Positions 1 through 15,330 of a stretch of 64,000 nucleotides of DNA are shown piece by piece. Source of the DNA: Galerina marginata (Eukaryota > Basidiomycota > Agaricomycetes > Agaricales > Galerinaceae); the NCBI GenBank assembly GCA_023014335.1, contig JAECYW010000018.1, positions 496,001 through 560,000 on the forward strand, written 5' to 3'. Within the stretch, counting starts at the first letter, position 1; each line of letters begins with the position of its first letter. The position numbers and the translations under genes are program-made. Below the pieces are notes generated by a model. The model was not told where the DNA came from. It saw nothing but the letters and a program-made list of their open reading frames with translations, and did not search any database.

Positions 1-1059
1 AGAAACATAGACGGGAAACCGCAAGGTAATCTGACGTAGATGTGAAAACCAGACGACAAGCGCTGTGACGGTAGTGGCTCGTTAGTTCAGATCGAAGTGC
101 AGCAGCATGAAACACAAGCCTTCAACACCCGAACTCGCAGTTGCCATGTTGAACGTCAGGCTTTCGAGCAAAGGACAAAAAACTTTGATATATTGCAAAA
201 AGCCAATATCCCCGTGGAACACAGAATACTTATCCATCCTGTCAACCGACCTGAGGTTCGGGCAACACAAAAGCAGAGGATAGGCAGCTTGAGAGAGACT
301 GAGTACCTCAATCTGCGGGTATGAGTACCCCGAAAAGGCTCGCTCAGCCGATTTGTACAAAGGGTTATTGTATGACGTGGAGGGAGATAGGCCAAGCTTT
401 ACCACATGAAGGTTGGGGAAAAGGGTCATGCAACGCGCGAGCTCAAGTAAAACGGATGCAATCGAAAAATCCGTAACTTGGACGTTGATCAACCTATCGT
501 ACTCAAAGTCTTATCATCTGGCATTTTGCATAGGGAGAATGTTTACTCACTTCACAAGCTTGGCGAGACTAGGATCCCGCACAGTAACCATCTCCAGCTG
601 GCGCACCAATTCTTCATTGTACATCCGACTGATAGCAATATCGGATTTTCTTCTGCCTTCCGAAAACTCGTTTAGTGTCCCGGGACAGACCTCGATGCGA
701 GACCAGATGTAAGGACGCAAGTACCATCTCAGGCTCCTACAGCTCTGCGAGAGGGCGAGCAGCGTGTTACGACGCGTCGCATTCTCGATGGCGTGTCCTG
801 CTTGGTATTCTGTGGCTTCGCTTGAGACTAGATCGCGAGGCTTTGGATAGTACGACATGATCTCGAGAAGAAGTTCATTCGGAAATTTAGGAAAATGATT
901 CGCATTTACGTCAACCGGCGCATCTGTGCCCTCTGTTGCAGGCTCAAGTTTCTCTTTGCTCTGCCGGGTCACGCTGAGTGGCTTGCAGCTGGTCGATGAA
1001 TTGCCTTTATGGGACTGACGGTTCAAAGACCTAGTCATCCTTTTGTTATGATTCTCCAT
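1..1059 (-). CDS. F-box-like protein, family 1 copy A (3' end off the window)
   Basis: Probable F-box-type substrate adaptor; function not established. Three exons are visible: 1059-551, 493-120 and 62-1, the last truncated by the window edge. The start is the conserved MENHNKR-type N-terminus shared with the copies at 17.7 and 32.2 kb; an upstream in-frame Met at 1182 is not conserved. After a Lys/Arg-rich N-terminus comes the F-box-like core (FPNELLLEIMSYYPKPRD, then LLALSQSCRSLRWYLRPYIW), a block ending in VTVRDPSLAKLVK, then an LRR-like part (LARCMTLFPNLHVVKL, YPQIEVLSLSQAAYPLL). Exon phases are consistent throughout. The second intron begins with GC rather than GT (G|GCTTGT at 119). No frame damage is seen in the visible part. 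Confidence 0.75.
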
Positions 1060-1890
1060 GTCATGCGAGAGTGTTGAAAACAGGTTTAAGAACGAAATTG
1101 AAAAGAAAAGGAGTCTCTGGAGTTTGACTGTCGGGTAAAAGACAGTCACGTGGTCTGTCTCCTGGTATTTCGTCTTCACCAAGTCTTCACGGTCTTGCTG
1201 CTTGCGTGAACCCCACCATAAAACAGTTCAGGAACTGGTTTCCAGCCATATCCTACCTCCTAGCTTCCTCTTCACAGCCTAGGTCTAAGGTCAATGGGAC
1301 ATCTTGGAAGCTAAATTTCAAGGCTACTTTTCAACATATTCCTGCCGTCGGCCGAGAAGGCGGTCTCATTGACATCTAGCACATAATGAGTCTGTTTTCT
1401 GTTTCTGATGCTAATCTGTATACATTTTTTCTAAGTTAAGGGGTAAAGCAAATGTAGAATCATATAGGACCGCCTTGGGACCCCCTAACAGGACTTTCTC
1501 GTCTTAGCAACGGTCCCAATTGGCGCTTTTCCTCCTTCCTTCCCTTATTGGCAACATGCCTGAGTATAGACCAAATTCCCAGCCCAAAAACAGCGAAGCT
1601 GAGTCTTCAATTCATCTCTGTCTGAAATTACAGACCGCTTCCAGGTAATTGCCCTCAAAGGAAGTCCTTTGCTCCCTATGATCGGCGAGAGTCGGAGGCG
1701 GCCCAACAGCCAACATCAAGTAACTCTTGAAAGACGGCAGCTTCTACAGTCAACGCATTTTTCTCAATGCACCTTACAATAGATTAATCTCAATCCCTGT
1801 CCAAAAGGTTGTTGAGCCTTCGAAAAGGCTTACCACGACCCAGCGGTGGGATGTATTTTGCTTTTATCCCCTCACTGGGTGCACCGCATC
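1060..1890. other. Intergenic stretch, no gene seen
   Basis: This is the upstream region of family 1 copy A and the DNA leading to the inverted-repeat element at 1891. Open frames are short, have no recognisable domains, and no splice-linked coding pieces could be found on either strand. Confidence 0.5.
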
Positions 1891-2211
1891 ATATTCGAGG
1901 TCAAAATATGGTCAGAATATGGTAAGATTTGCCGGTCTATTATTACCATATTTGCCACTGGAATATGGTAACAATAGGGTACCATATTCTGAGCATATTA
2001 TGACGATATTGAGCCACCCGAATATGATACCAAGATATGGTAAAAATAGGAGAGAAAGACAAAGAATATGGGTATATTTCGGAGAATTTATGTACAGTAC
2101 TTTCGTCCTAAATATGAAGCTACAATATTCTTTATAGATTTGAACAAAGAAAATAGAAAGAATACACCGGTAAATCTTACCATTTTTGTCGGATATTCGG
2201 ACCCCGAATAT
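1891..2211. mobile_element. AT-rich MITE-like element with about 45-bp terminal inverted repeats
   Basis: The left end begins ATATTCGAGGTC and the right end finishes GGACCCCGAATAT, its near reverse complement. The inner arms also match: AATATGGTAAGATTTGCCGG on the left against AAATGGTAAGATTTACCGG read from the right. The interior repeats the word AATATGGTA several times and has no coding capacity. No clear target-site duplication was found, so the class is undetermined. Confidence 0.6.
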
Positions 2212-2877
2212 TGTGTCGTGCAGGCAGTGCCTTCCCCCGATGCTCATGCTCGCCGAATCAAATGTCATACCTTCGCGGAGATTTAAAGCCAGTCAACGGC
2301 TCAGAATTAAGGCCAAAAAGTGCCTTGGTCGTGAAGTACAACGGTACTTAAGTTAGCTTGGTCTTTTCGAACAACTTTAGTGAGGTTAGTCGCCTTTTCT
2401 CTGACAATTTATGGTAAGCGCATGTATCTCACCGGATGATCTGGTCGTAAGCAGGTGCCAAAACAAGTGAAATTAATTAACGAGGGCGACCATGGATATG
2501 AATTCATTTAACAGAATAGCGGAAGATCAAGGGTTGTGTGTACCATTTAATGTGCCTCATGTATGACTCAAAGAGCAGGCAAGCTTATTCTCTCCGACTG
2601 AGGTCGCCCATAACAAACAATGCTCATGCGTCGATAAAATCCATGTTAACTTGCTTCGCCACTCAGTTCTTTATCTGAAATTTACGCGGTGTTTCTCTCC
2701 TCTGATAATGGAATGCTTACAATTTTTCACAGTACTTAGGCGCCCAAAAACATTGTCGTGAACAGAAATTGGTATCGTACAGTACATCGTTGTATATACC
2801 ATGAAATTAGTACCATTTGATTGCATTTAAGAACCCAGTCAACGGTAGCCGGGGACTTGGAAAGCGCCGTGGCTCGT
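2212..2877. other. Intergenic; 3' flank shared by tandem copies B and C
   Basis: No gene is seen. The part from about 2650 to 2877 is clearly similar to 4690-4910, the 3' flank of copy C. Both include the string CCCAAAAACATTGTC, so genes B and C were duplicated together with their 3' flanks. Confidence 0.5.
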
Positions 2878-4250
2878 TTAGGTTTTAGGCGCCGGCAGAT
2901 GTACCCGCTTTGTCTGCATATACGGCTGTTTTTGGTGATGCGATTGTGACGGTGGAAGGGCATCCGTAAAATGCATAGTGACCTCCTTTTCCTCTCCATC
3001 TTCCTTTTGCAATTCAATCAAAATACCCACAACCCAATCCAAAATCTGCTGCCTATCCTTTTGTTGAATATCAGAAACCGGGAGAAGTGTGATTTTTGCA
3101 AGTGTTTCATTGTTGCTAACACCTTGAATGTTTCCTAACATGAGGATGTTAAAAGTCAAAATGATGGAGCTAGTTTACTTAATGCTCACAGAAAATGAAG
3201 AATAAATATCGTCATCAAATTCCAACGAAATTATGCGAAGGTAGGGAAGCGCTTTTAAATTTTCTATCAAAAGGGTGTCAGCTTTGGCCTGGCTTCTGAG
3301 AACACTGACGACACTGACCTTTAAAATCTGTATCCGCAAAAGTAACTGAATATTGCTCGAGCCGAGTACAATAACCCCGTATCCACTCCCCAAAGCCCGT
3401 ATCCCCAATCAGACTGATATCCAAGCCCATTCTGTTCACTGATCTGACCGAAGGACACGAACGCAGCAGCGGGTATGCTATGTGAGACACAGTGACTGAA
3501 TCAATTTGCGGATAAAGGTACTTGGAGAATGCCTTCTGCGCTAGAGAAAGCACTTTGGAAGACGTACACCCTCTGGAAGGAATGTAGAGTCTGACACTAT
3601 GAAGATTCGGAAAGAGAGCCATGCAGCGCGCAAGCTCTGCTAAAACATGTTGGGTAGAAAAATCCCTGACTTCAATGTTGATGAGCCTTTTACGATATAG
3701 TAAACATGTCGAACTGCTTTAGAGGAGGAATCTTTACTCACTTCACATACTCCGCAAGGCTTGGATCACGTACGGTGACGATCTCGAGCTGACGAATCAG
3801 CTCAGTGTTAAACGACCTATCCTCGCTGCCCAAAACCCCGTCCCCGACATGCATCCCTGCGCAAACCTCAATGCGCCGCCACAAATACGGGCGAAAAAAT
3901 CCCCTGAAGTTTCTACATGTCTGAGAAAGAGAAAGTAAAGTATCGCGCCAGTCTGCATGTGCGCGTGCATCCTCCGGTTTCCAGGTCCAGTTCATCCACG
4001 AGGGCGAAAGCGACATCGCGTCCGTATGTATAGGGTAATATGACATGATCTCGAGGAAGAGCTCATCCGGAAGTGTAGGCAGGCCCGTCGTGTTGACGGA
4101 GGCGATGAGGTTGTCACCGTCCTCGTTGAGCCGAACTCTAGCACTATCTGATTGGGTCTTTCGAGGCTTCTTTTTGGGTTTTACTCTTTTCTTGGTGATT
4201 GGTGGAACGGCGGCTGAGGTGGTACCTACGCGTTTTGAACGAGTTTCCAT
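2878..4250 (-). pseudogene. F-box-like protein, family 1 copy B, frameshifted in last exon
   Basis: Tandem duplicate of the intact copy C. Exons are 4250-3742, 3686-3319, 3263-3190 and 3122-2878. The start METRSKR is shared with C; an in-frame Met at 4301 is possible but not conserved. The F-box-like core LPTLPDELFLEIMSYYPIH is followed by LLSLSQTCRNFRGFFRPYLW, then the LRR-like exon 2 (LARCMALFPNLHSVRL). The last exon is 245 nt against 246 nt in copies C and E. It has an A5 run near 3093-3097 where C has A6, so the frame is lost before the conserved C-terminus, which ends LPAPKT in the shifted frame. This is either a recent single-base loss or a sequence error. Intron 2 has a normal GT donor. 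Confidence 0.72.
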
Positions 4251-4913
4251 GAAATTGTTAGGACGTCGACGGTCGGAGAAAGAGGTGCTTGAAGTTGCCA
4301 TTCACGGAATCAGGGTTCTTGAAGTTGAATGAACGATGTCACACCTTGGTCCCCGCTCACCCGAGCCGCCTCCTCTAGTATTGGCAAACCTCGCTGCAAC
4401 CCCAACTCATTTTAACAAGATCCCCAAAGACTGGCCGACTTGTGAAGAAAGCAAGAAAGCGACATCGCTAGCAGAGCGTGGCAGCTCTGCAAACCATGAC
4501 AGTGACGAAACCTCTATGCCGGAACTACCAAGGAAAAGGCAGATAATCTGCATTCCCAAGCCGAGGCTCTGGTAAGCCACTTAGCTGAGCTACTTGATGC
4601 TGTGGCTATTGCAGTGTCCAATCTTACCAATGCACCTATGTCACCTCCACCATGTCAGCTTTCCATTCACTCTCGAACGAGCTAGAATCCAACGAGAAAG
4701 CAGAAGGTCCATTCTCTGAAAATTACGCAGCATTTCGCTCGTCTGTGAAGGGAATACTTGCAATTTCTCAGAGTATTTAGGTGCCCAAAAACATTGTCAC
4801 GAACAGAAATTGAATACGGTACAGTACCTTGTTGTTGATACGATATCATTTGATTCACCTCTAAGAACTCAGTCGACGGCCGGGGACTTGGAGTGTTAAG
4901 CGCCGTGGCTCGT
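4250..4913. other. Intergenic between tandem copies B and C
   Basis: This is the promoter side of copy B and the 3' flank of copy C. The part beyond 4690 is the duplicated 3' flank also seen at 2650-2877. No additional gene is supported. Confidence 0.45.
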
Positions 4914-6332
4914 TTAGGTTTTAGGCGCCGGCAGATGTACCCGCTTTGTCTGCATGTACGGCTGTTTTTGGTGATGCGATTGTGACGGGGGAAGGTCATC
5001 AGTAAAATGCATAGTAACCTCCTTTTCCTCTCCATCTTCCTTTTGCAATTTGAGCAGAATACCCACAACCCAATCCAAAATCTGCTGCCTATTCTTTAGA
5101 TGAATAGAAGCAAACGGGAAAAGTGTGATTTTTTGCAAGTGCTTCATTGTTGCTAACACCTTGAATGTTTCCTAACACGACGTTGTCAAAAGTTAAAATA
5201 ATGCGGTATACTTAACACTCACTGGAAATGAGGAATAACTTTCGCTACTGAATTTCAACGAAATTACCCGAAGATACGGAAACGCTTGTAAATTTTCTAT
5301 CAAAAGTCTGGATGTTAGCTTCAACCTTACTTCTAAGGACACCGACACTGACCTTCAAACTCTATATCCGAAGGGCCAATTGTAAACTCCTCGAGCCGAG
5401 GGCAATAGCCCCGTACCCACATCCCAAAGCCGGTATCTCCATACATAAAACGATCCAAATCCATCCTGTTCACTGTTTTGACCGAAGGACACGAACGCAG
5501 CAGCGGGTAGGCTGTTTGCGACACAGTGACTGAATCAATTTGCGGGTAAAGGTATTTGGCGAATGCCTTCCGCGCTAGAGAAGGCGGCGCTGGCTTGCCC
5601 CTCCTCCACTTGTCCTTGGAAGAAGAAATGTTGAGCCTGACGCTACGAAGGTTCGGAAACAGGGCCATGCAGCGTGCAAGCTCTGCTAGAACGTATGGGG
5701 TAGAAAAATCCCTGACTTCAACGTTGATGAGCCTTTTCCGATCGGTTAACATGTTAACCCGCTTTAAAGGAGAAAAAACGCTTTACTCACTTCACATACT
5801 CTGCAAGGCTTGGATCACGCACGGTGACGATCTCGAGCTGACGAACCAGCTCATCATTAAAAGGCCTATCCTTGCCATATCCCCTATTCAAAACCCCACC
5901 CCCGACATGCATCCCTGTGCAAACCTCGATGCGCCGCCACAAATAAGGGCGAAAAAATCTCCTGAAGTTTCTACATGTCTGAGAAAGAGAAAGCAAAGTA
6001 TCGCGCCACTCTGCTTGTGCGCGTGCATCGTCTTGTTTCCAATCTAAGTGCATACGCAAGGGCGAAAGCGACATCCAGTCCGGATGTATAGGGTAATAGG
6101 ACATGATCTCGAGGAGGAGCTCATCCGGAAATGTGGGCAGGCCCTTTGTGTTGACGTTGGCGATCAGTCTGTCACCGACCTCGACGTTGAGCCGAGCTCC
6201 AGCACCATCTGCTTGGGTCTTTCGAGATTTCTTCTTGGGTCTTTCCCTTTTCTTGGTGATCGGTTGATTGGCAATGACACCTGAGGAACTTAATCTCGTG
6301 GTGGTGCATGCGCGTTTTGAACGAGTTTCCAT
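4914..6332 (-). CDS. F-box-like protein, family 1 copy C, intact
   Basis: One of two apparently intact members of the family, with copy E at 32.2 kb. Exons are 6332-5791, 5732-5353, 5296-5223 and 5159-4914, and the phases 2, 1, 0 join without a stop. The start is METRSKRACTT; an in-frame Met at 6425 is not conserved. A basic N-terminus is followed by the F-box-like motif LPTFPDELLLEIMSYYPIH and LLSLSQTCRNFRRFFRPYLW, ending exon 1 in VTVRDPSLAEYVK. Exon 2 has LRR-like lines (LARCMALFPNLRSVRL, YPQIDSVTVSQTAYPLL). Exon 3 gives ENLQAFPYLRVISLKF. The C-terminus is an acidic/basic helix ending LPAPKT. A role as a ubiquitin-ligase adaptor is inferred from the F-box-like core; the substrate is unknown. 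Confidence 0.8.
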
Positions 6333-6634
6333 GAGGGTGTTAGGACAACAGCCAAAGAAGGTGGAGAAAATGGCGACAAAAGGAAAGAGTCCGAAAGACC
6401 TTTCCTCGTTCGGAGCCGCAATCATAGTCTCACGATCTTAAACGCAAGGCCTCACTGTGTCAGTATAATAAACTCCTGCAGTGTACTCCTCCGTTGGAAA
6501 TGAATTTCCATCGGCAGCGGTGATATTACACGGGTATTCACAGAAATAATCTAATATAATAAATAAGGCTAGAAAGCCCGAAACAGCAGTTCAAAGCAAT
6601 TCAGACGATAACAAGCATAAAAGAAACAGAGAAT

Positions 6635-11143
<4,509 letters not shown>

Positions 11144-11158
11144 TCACAGCTTACCACC

Positions 11159-12300
11159 ATGAAAGATTCCAAAACCAAAAGAAACAATCGACTCTCCCTT
11201 TATAACGCTCTGAAAGGATCCACGAAATTTCGAAAACGAAATGCTGTCTGTGACACAGCTGCAAAAACCATGGCCGAAGCGGAAATCGTTCAAAGAATCG
11301 AAGAATTACCCAAGAATTACCAGTAGAACTGATACTCGAGGTTGGCATCCCCATTCTTCATATACACTGCTCGATTTTTAGCTCTCACCTGTTATAAATT
11401 CCTCTCAGATATTTTCTTGGGCGACCCCCAGAAGCCTCCTCAATCTCTCGCGCACAACCAAAAGCTGGCACAGTCTACTCACCTCTCGCTCTTCCATCCC
11501 TCTCTGGAAAACTGCTCGTTCAAACCTGGATCACTTCCCGGATATACCTGACGATCTAAACGAACTCCAGTATGCTAATCTCGCCTTTGGCACCACTTTC
11601 TCTGTAAGTCTGAAGTCGTCGTTTTCAGTCTTCCATTAATCGGTTGCATACCTCAAGTTCTGCTTCAAAACGTATCGTGACACTCGGGTAGCATGGGTTG
11701 CACGGCTCAGGACATGCGGAAGCTGTCTCAAAACTCAGTAAGCATCATCCCCTATTCGTCCAGTCTAAGCCAGAACGCAGCTGATGACTGCCATTCCGTT
11801 ACTCACACTGTCTTTTGCCTCTCTCTCTCTCTACTTTATACAATCCAGTTTCATGCTACAGGAAGTTCTATTTCAAAATCAGGAACGCTACTCACTATAT
11901 TTCAAGATTCCTCTTCATTTCACGGTAACAAGTCTGGGTAAATACTTTTTCATATGACCTCCACTCAGGCCTCAAACTGTAACCTGAGTCTGACCACAAT
12001 CAGCAGAGGGTCAACCCATTCGCTTACCCCATAGACTTTTGTAACCGCTTGCAAGAAGAATTCAACCAGTCACGCGCACAGGATCAGCATAGTTGGCTAA
12101 TGGAACACTGCAGGAAGTGGTACGCTCTGAACCAAGTGAGTCTCCCTGCTAACGAGCCGCCATTTATGATATCGATTGACCACTAGTCGTCTACGTAGCA
12201 AGCAAAAACTTTTGCTCTTTGGCGTAAAAGCCACCTTGTCGCCTACTGATCAAGGAAATATCCTGGTTCACTGTACATAGTTCGAAAGCAATCATATCAT
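11159..12300 (+). pseudogene. Family-3 F-box gene, damaged (unit 1 beside SMC3)
   Basis: Divergent from SMC3, 76 bp from its start. The N-terminus MKDSKTKRN is basic. The F-box motif region is broken by an 11-nt tandem duplication near 11302-11323 (AAGAATTACC repeated), which gives a stop soon after IEELP. Exon 2 (about 11410-11605) is open and shows the family core: LLNLSRTTKSWHSLL, RSSIPLWKTARSNLD, LNELQYANLAFG. Exon 3 carries the cysteine motif LRTCGSCLK. Later pieces include RYSLYFKIPLHFTVTSL, and the terminal exon motif AQDQHSWLMEHCRKWY near 12080-12125. Except for the 11-nt duplication the exons look usable, so damage may be recent. Confidence 0.65.
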
Positions 12301-12479
12301 CATTGGCATAATTCCTGACCCAACGACACATGAACTTGCAGATACTCAAAAAGCCTTATTCGACAGGCGACCAAAACCATATCTCGCGGAGGTACAAAGT
12401 TTCATAATAAGTACAGTTCACTTTCCCCTGTTACAGACATGCGATACCGCTATTTTAACTGCGCACACCCTACTCGAAA

Positions 12480-13430
12480 AAAATTGGCGGTCAAGGATGA
12501 CCAGCTTGCTCGAGCGGCGAGTGGCGCGGAGCTGGACAAGTCCGCCGAATCGGTGAAGGACCTCGTGTAAGTGCTCGACGAGGCGACTGGAAGAACGTTC
12601 AGGCAGGTCGCGGGTAACCTTGAGCTTTGAGGTATTCGAGAAACTCGTGCCAGCCGGGCGGGAGGGGCTGATTATTCGGAAAGGATGCGATAGGTGTGTT
12701 CTTTTGTTTTTGTTTTTGTTTTTGTTCTTGTTTTTTTCTTTTGGTTTGTGGGTAGACAGTTGACGGGTTTAGTTTTTTCTTCCGTAGGACAAAAACGTTT
12801 AAGAGGAAAAAGAAGACACGCAACAGAGCTCGATTGATGATTATCAATCAAAGTTTGTCTTTGGGTCATTGACTTTATTCAAGCGGTGTCGTTCAACTCT
12901 AAGCTTGATAAGGGCTCGAGGAAGGACGAAATCTCTTGTTGGAATTAGTGAGTCATCTTTCAGTACTAGTCTCCCTGTCCTATCTAATAGTCTACGCAAT
13001 TCAGAAACGCCATCCTGCGCCATTCCATCTCCGTGACGAGGTCAGTTAATATCTCGATTATGACCTGCTACCCATCTCATCTTGTACTTGTACTCGAGTA
13101 TTCCCAGATCGACGCCAACTTGGGAACCCAATACCAAACCATCTTTGCATGTAAGAACTATCCATTCACTCACTGGCTCTTTTCCGGCGTAAACTAACAT
13201 ACCCAATAGCAATGACTCGCGATCTCTCCCTCTGACCACGCAAGCCATCACTACCACCTTGCAACCAGTACTAGTGACTGCCGATAGGCTCTAGGGTGTG
13301 CTGTTTAACAGCTATGGCCAGAAGATGGCCGCCGAGTTCGTGGTTCCAGTAAGCGCTACCCCGTTTCAAGTCGGCGCATGTGCTCATGCCCTCTTTTCTG
13401 AACTATAGGAGGTACATACAAGTGCATTAA
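12480..13430 (+). pseudogene. SMC3 3'-end fragment with introns, plus orientation
   Basis: Read on the plus strand this matches SMC3 from exon 10 to the exon 16 acceptor, with introns retained. Recognisable pieces are AELDKSAES near 12525, the VCSF intron start near 12695, and IDNY at about 12835. Further on come the AAATCTCTTGT signature segment near 12930, CAGATCGACGCCAACTTGG near 13108, and GAGTTCGTGGTTCCAGTAAGCG near 13333. Multiple stops and indels rule out function. Because introns are kept, this arose from DNA duplication and not from a retrotransposed mRNA. Its orientation is opposite to the SMC3 gene at 6.6-11.1 kb. Confidence 0.75.
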
Positions 13431-13584
13431 TTCCTTTTCCCCGTTCTCACCTGAAGTAAATTGCGTCTCTGTAATGCCGCTGCTTGTTTCTCCTTTAAAT
13501 TTATTGTTCCAGGCTTAGCGTTATTTGTTATATTTGATCATTTCTGTAAATTGCCCACATCATGATACTCTCCAAACTTCGACT

Positions 13585-13720
13585 TGCGGAAATTTTGAGG
13601 ACCAGGACACTTGCTTGGGCGAGAATAGTCCAATCTGGTCGCGGTCTAAGACAACCAGTCAGGGTAAATAACGCGATGAGACAAGAGGCCGGTGTGACCC
13701 AACGCGTTTTGTGACGCATA
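13585..13720 (-). pseudogene. SMC3 5'-end fragment
   Basis: The segment contains TTGCTTGGGCGAGAAT and TGGTCGCGGTCTA, matching the exon 2/intron 1 region of SMC3 (10955-11000), and then the intergenic CAACGCGTTTTGTGACG seen at 11117. It lies directly upstream of the second MKDSKTKRN F-box copy, as the real SMC3 start lies upstream of the first. The duplicated unit therefore carried the divergent SMC3-F-box promoter region. Confidence 0.65.
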
Positions 13721-13749
13721 GGCAGAGTCCATGTTTTCACCTTACCATC

Positions 13750-14830
13750 ATGAAAGATTCCAAGACCAAAAGAAACAGCCAAGTCTCCCCCTACGCCTCG
13801 AAGGGATCCAAGAAATCTCAAAAACGGAAAGCCGTCCGTCAAACAGCTGCAAAAATCACGGTCGAAGTGGAGACGGTTCAAAGCCAAGCAAAAATCGAAG
13901 AATTACCAGTAGAACTGATGCTCGAGGTCTGCATACCCAATCCTCATTTACCTCGTGCGATTCTTAGCTCTCCTTGCGTTCTGTGGCGTAACTTCCTCAG
14001 ATAATTTTTTGGGCGACTCCTGGAAGCCTCCTCAATCTTTCGCGCACAACCAAGAGCTGGCACAGTTTGCTAACCTCTCGCTCTTCCATCCCTCTCTGGA
14101 AAACTGCTCGTTCAAACCTGGATGGCTTTCCGGATATACCTTACGACCTAAACGAACTTCAGTATGCCAATCTCGCCTTTGGCACTACTTGCTCTGTAAG
14201 TCCAGAGCCGTCGTCTTCAGTCTCCTATTAAGTGTCTATGCTCCTCAAGTTCTGTTTCAAAACGTATCGTAATACTCGGATAGTATGGGAAGCGCGGCCT
14301 CAGAACATGCGGACGGTGTCTCAAAAGTCGGTAAGTATCGTTCCTACTTGTCCGACCTGAGCGAATGTCCTTTCTCCGCCCTTTTGTCTGTCTGACTTCA
14401 TGCACTCTAGGTTTATGTTAGAAGAAGTTATAGCCCAAAATCCAATACGTTACTCATTGCATCACAAGCGCTTGATTACTTTTCCTAGTTTCTCGGTAAC
14501 GTCGTATGGACGTAAATATTTTTATGGCTTACCTGTTACTTGATCTGATCACTTTTGGCAGGATCTCAGGAATTCACAAGCATCATATTACCCTATCGAC
14601 ATTTGTAATCGATTGCAAGAAAAATACTTCCAAGCACGGATTAAAGGCTTTATGGAGGTTGCGGTACTGTGAGAAGCAATTCGCTCTGGAGGATGTGAGT
14701 CTTCAACCAAACAAGCCGGCATTTATTATATTGATTGACCTCTGGGCATCTACGCAGCAAGCAGAAATTTTTGCTCTTTGGCGTGAACGTCACCCTGATG
14801 CGTGCTGATCAAGGAATTACCATCGCGATT
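13750..14830 (+). pseudogene. Family-3 F-box gene, damaged (unit 2)
   Basis: Close paralog of the gene at 11159. Exon 1 (13750-13926) is open and contains the F-box lead IEELPVELMLEV. Exon 2 (about 14002-14195) is open with LLNLSRTTKSWHSLL, RSSIPLWKTARSNLDGFP and LNELQYANLAFG. In exon 3 the cysteine motif seen in unit 1 (LRTCGSCLK) is lost by one extra C in a CC run near 14300. Downstream homology continues to a terminal-exon relic around 14600-14690. Coding ability after exon 3 is doubtful. Confidence 0.6.
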
Positions 14831-15009
14831 CCTTGTAAACAGTTCAAAAGCAATTATATCGCCACTGGCATAATTCCTGACCTCATAAAGCATAAACTTA
14901 CCAACCAAAAATTTATCGCAAGCGAAAGGTATACAGATTCTGGATACAGCCATTTTCTTCACGGTCCTTGTTAGGCACCCGCGTCGTAGCTATTCAAACT
15001 GCGCTCGCC

Positions 15010-15315
15010 CTACCAGAACGCAAATATTAGCGGTTGCGGGGCTGGAGGGCGAGGACTACCAGCTGCTCGAGCGGCGCATGGAGCTGGGCAAGTTCGCGAG
15101 TCGAAAGTGTTCGGCCGGAGAAATAACGAAGCAATCGAAAGGACGTCCAAGCAGCTCGAGAGCTTTGAGGTATTCGAGAAGCAGGTGACAGCTGGGCGGG
15201 GGCGGCTGACCGTTCAAAAGGGATGCGTCAGGTCTCCTTGACGAGGTCAGTTCAATTCCAACTATGACCTGCTACCCTGTATCCCAGGTCGACGCCAACT
15301 TGGAATGCCCAATCT
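15010..15315 (+). pseudogene. Second SMC3 3' fragment, internally deleted
   Basis: A plus-strand match to SMC3 exon 10 (YQLLERRMELGK, then ERTSKQLESFEVFEK-like text and an AGRGRL-like segment). It jumps directly to the exon 13 end (CTTGACGAGGTCAGTTCAAT) and exon 14 (CAGGTCGACGCCAACTTGG). Exons 11-12 are missing. Stops and frame changes are present. It follows F-box unit 2 just as the longer fragment follows unit 1. Confidence 0.65.
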
Positions 15316-15330
15316 CGAACTGCCGTTATA

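Noticed and set aside
12700..12740. T-rich microsatellite as a functional element
   Set aside because: It is a simple TTTTTG repeat inside the intron of an SMC3 pseudogene fragment.
11159..15315. SMC3 fragments as retrocopies
   Set aside because: Introns and intergenic flank are retained, so they derive from genomic DNA.
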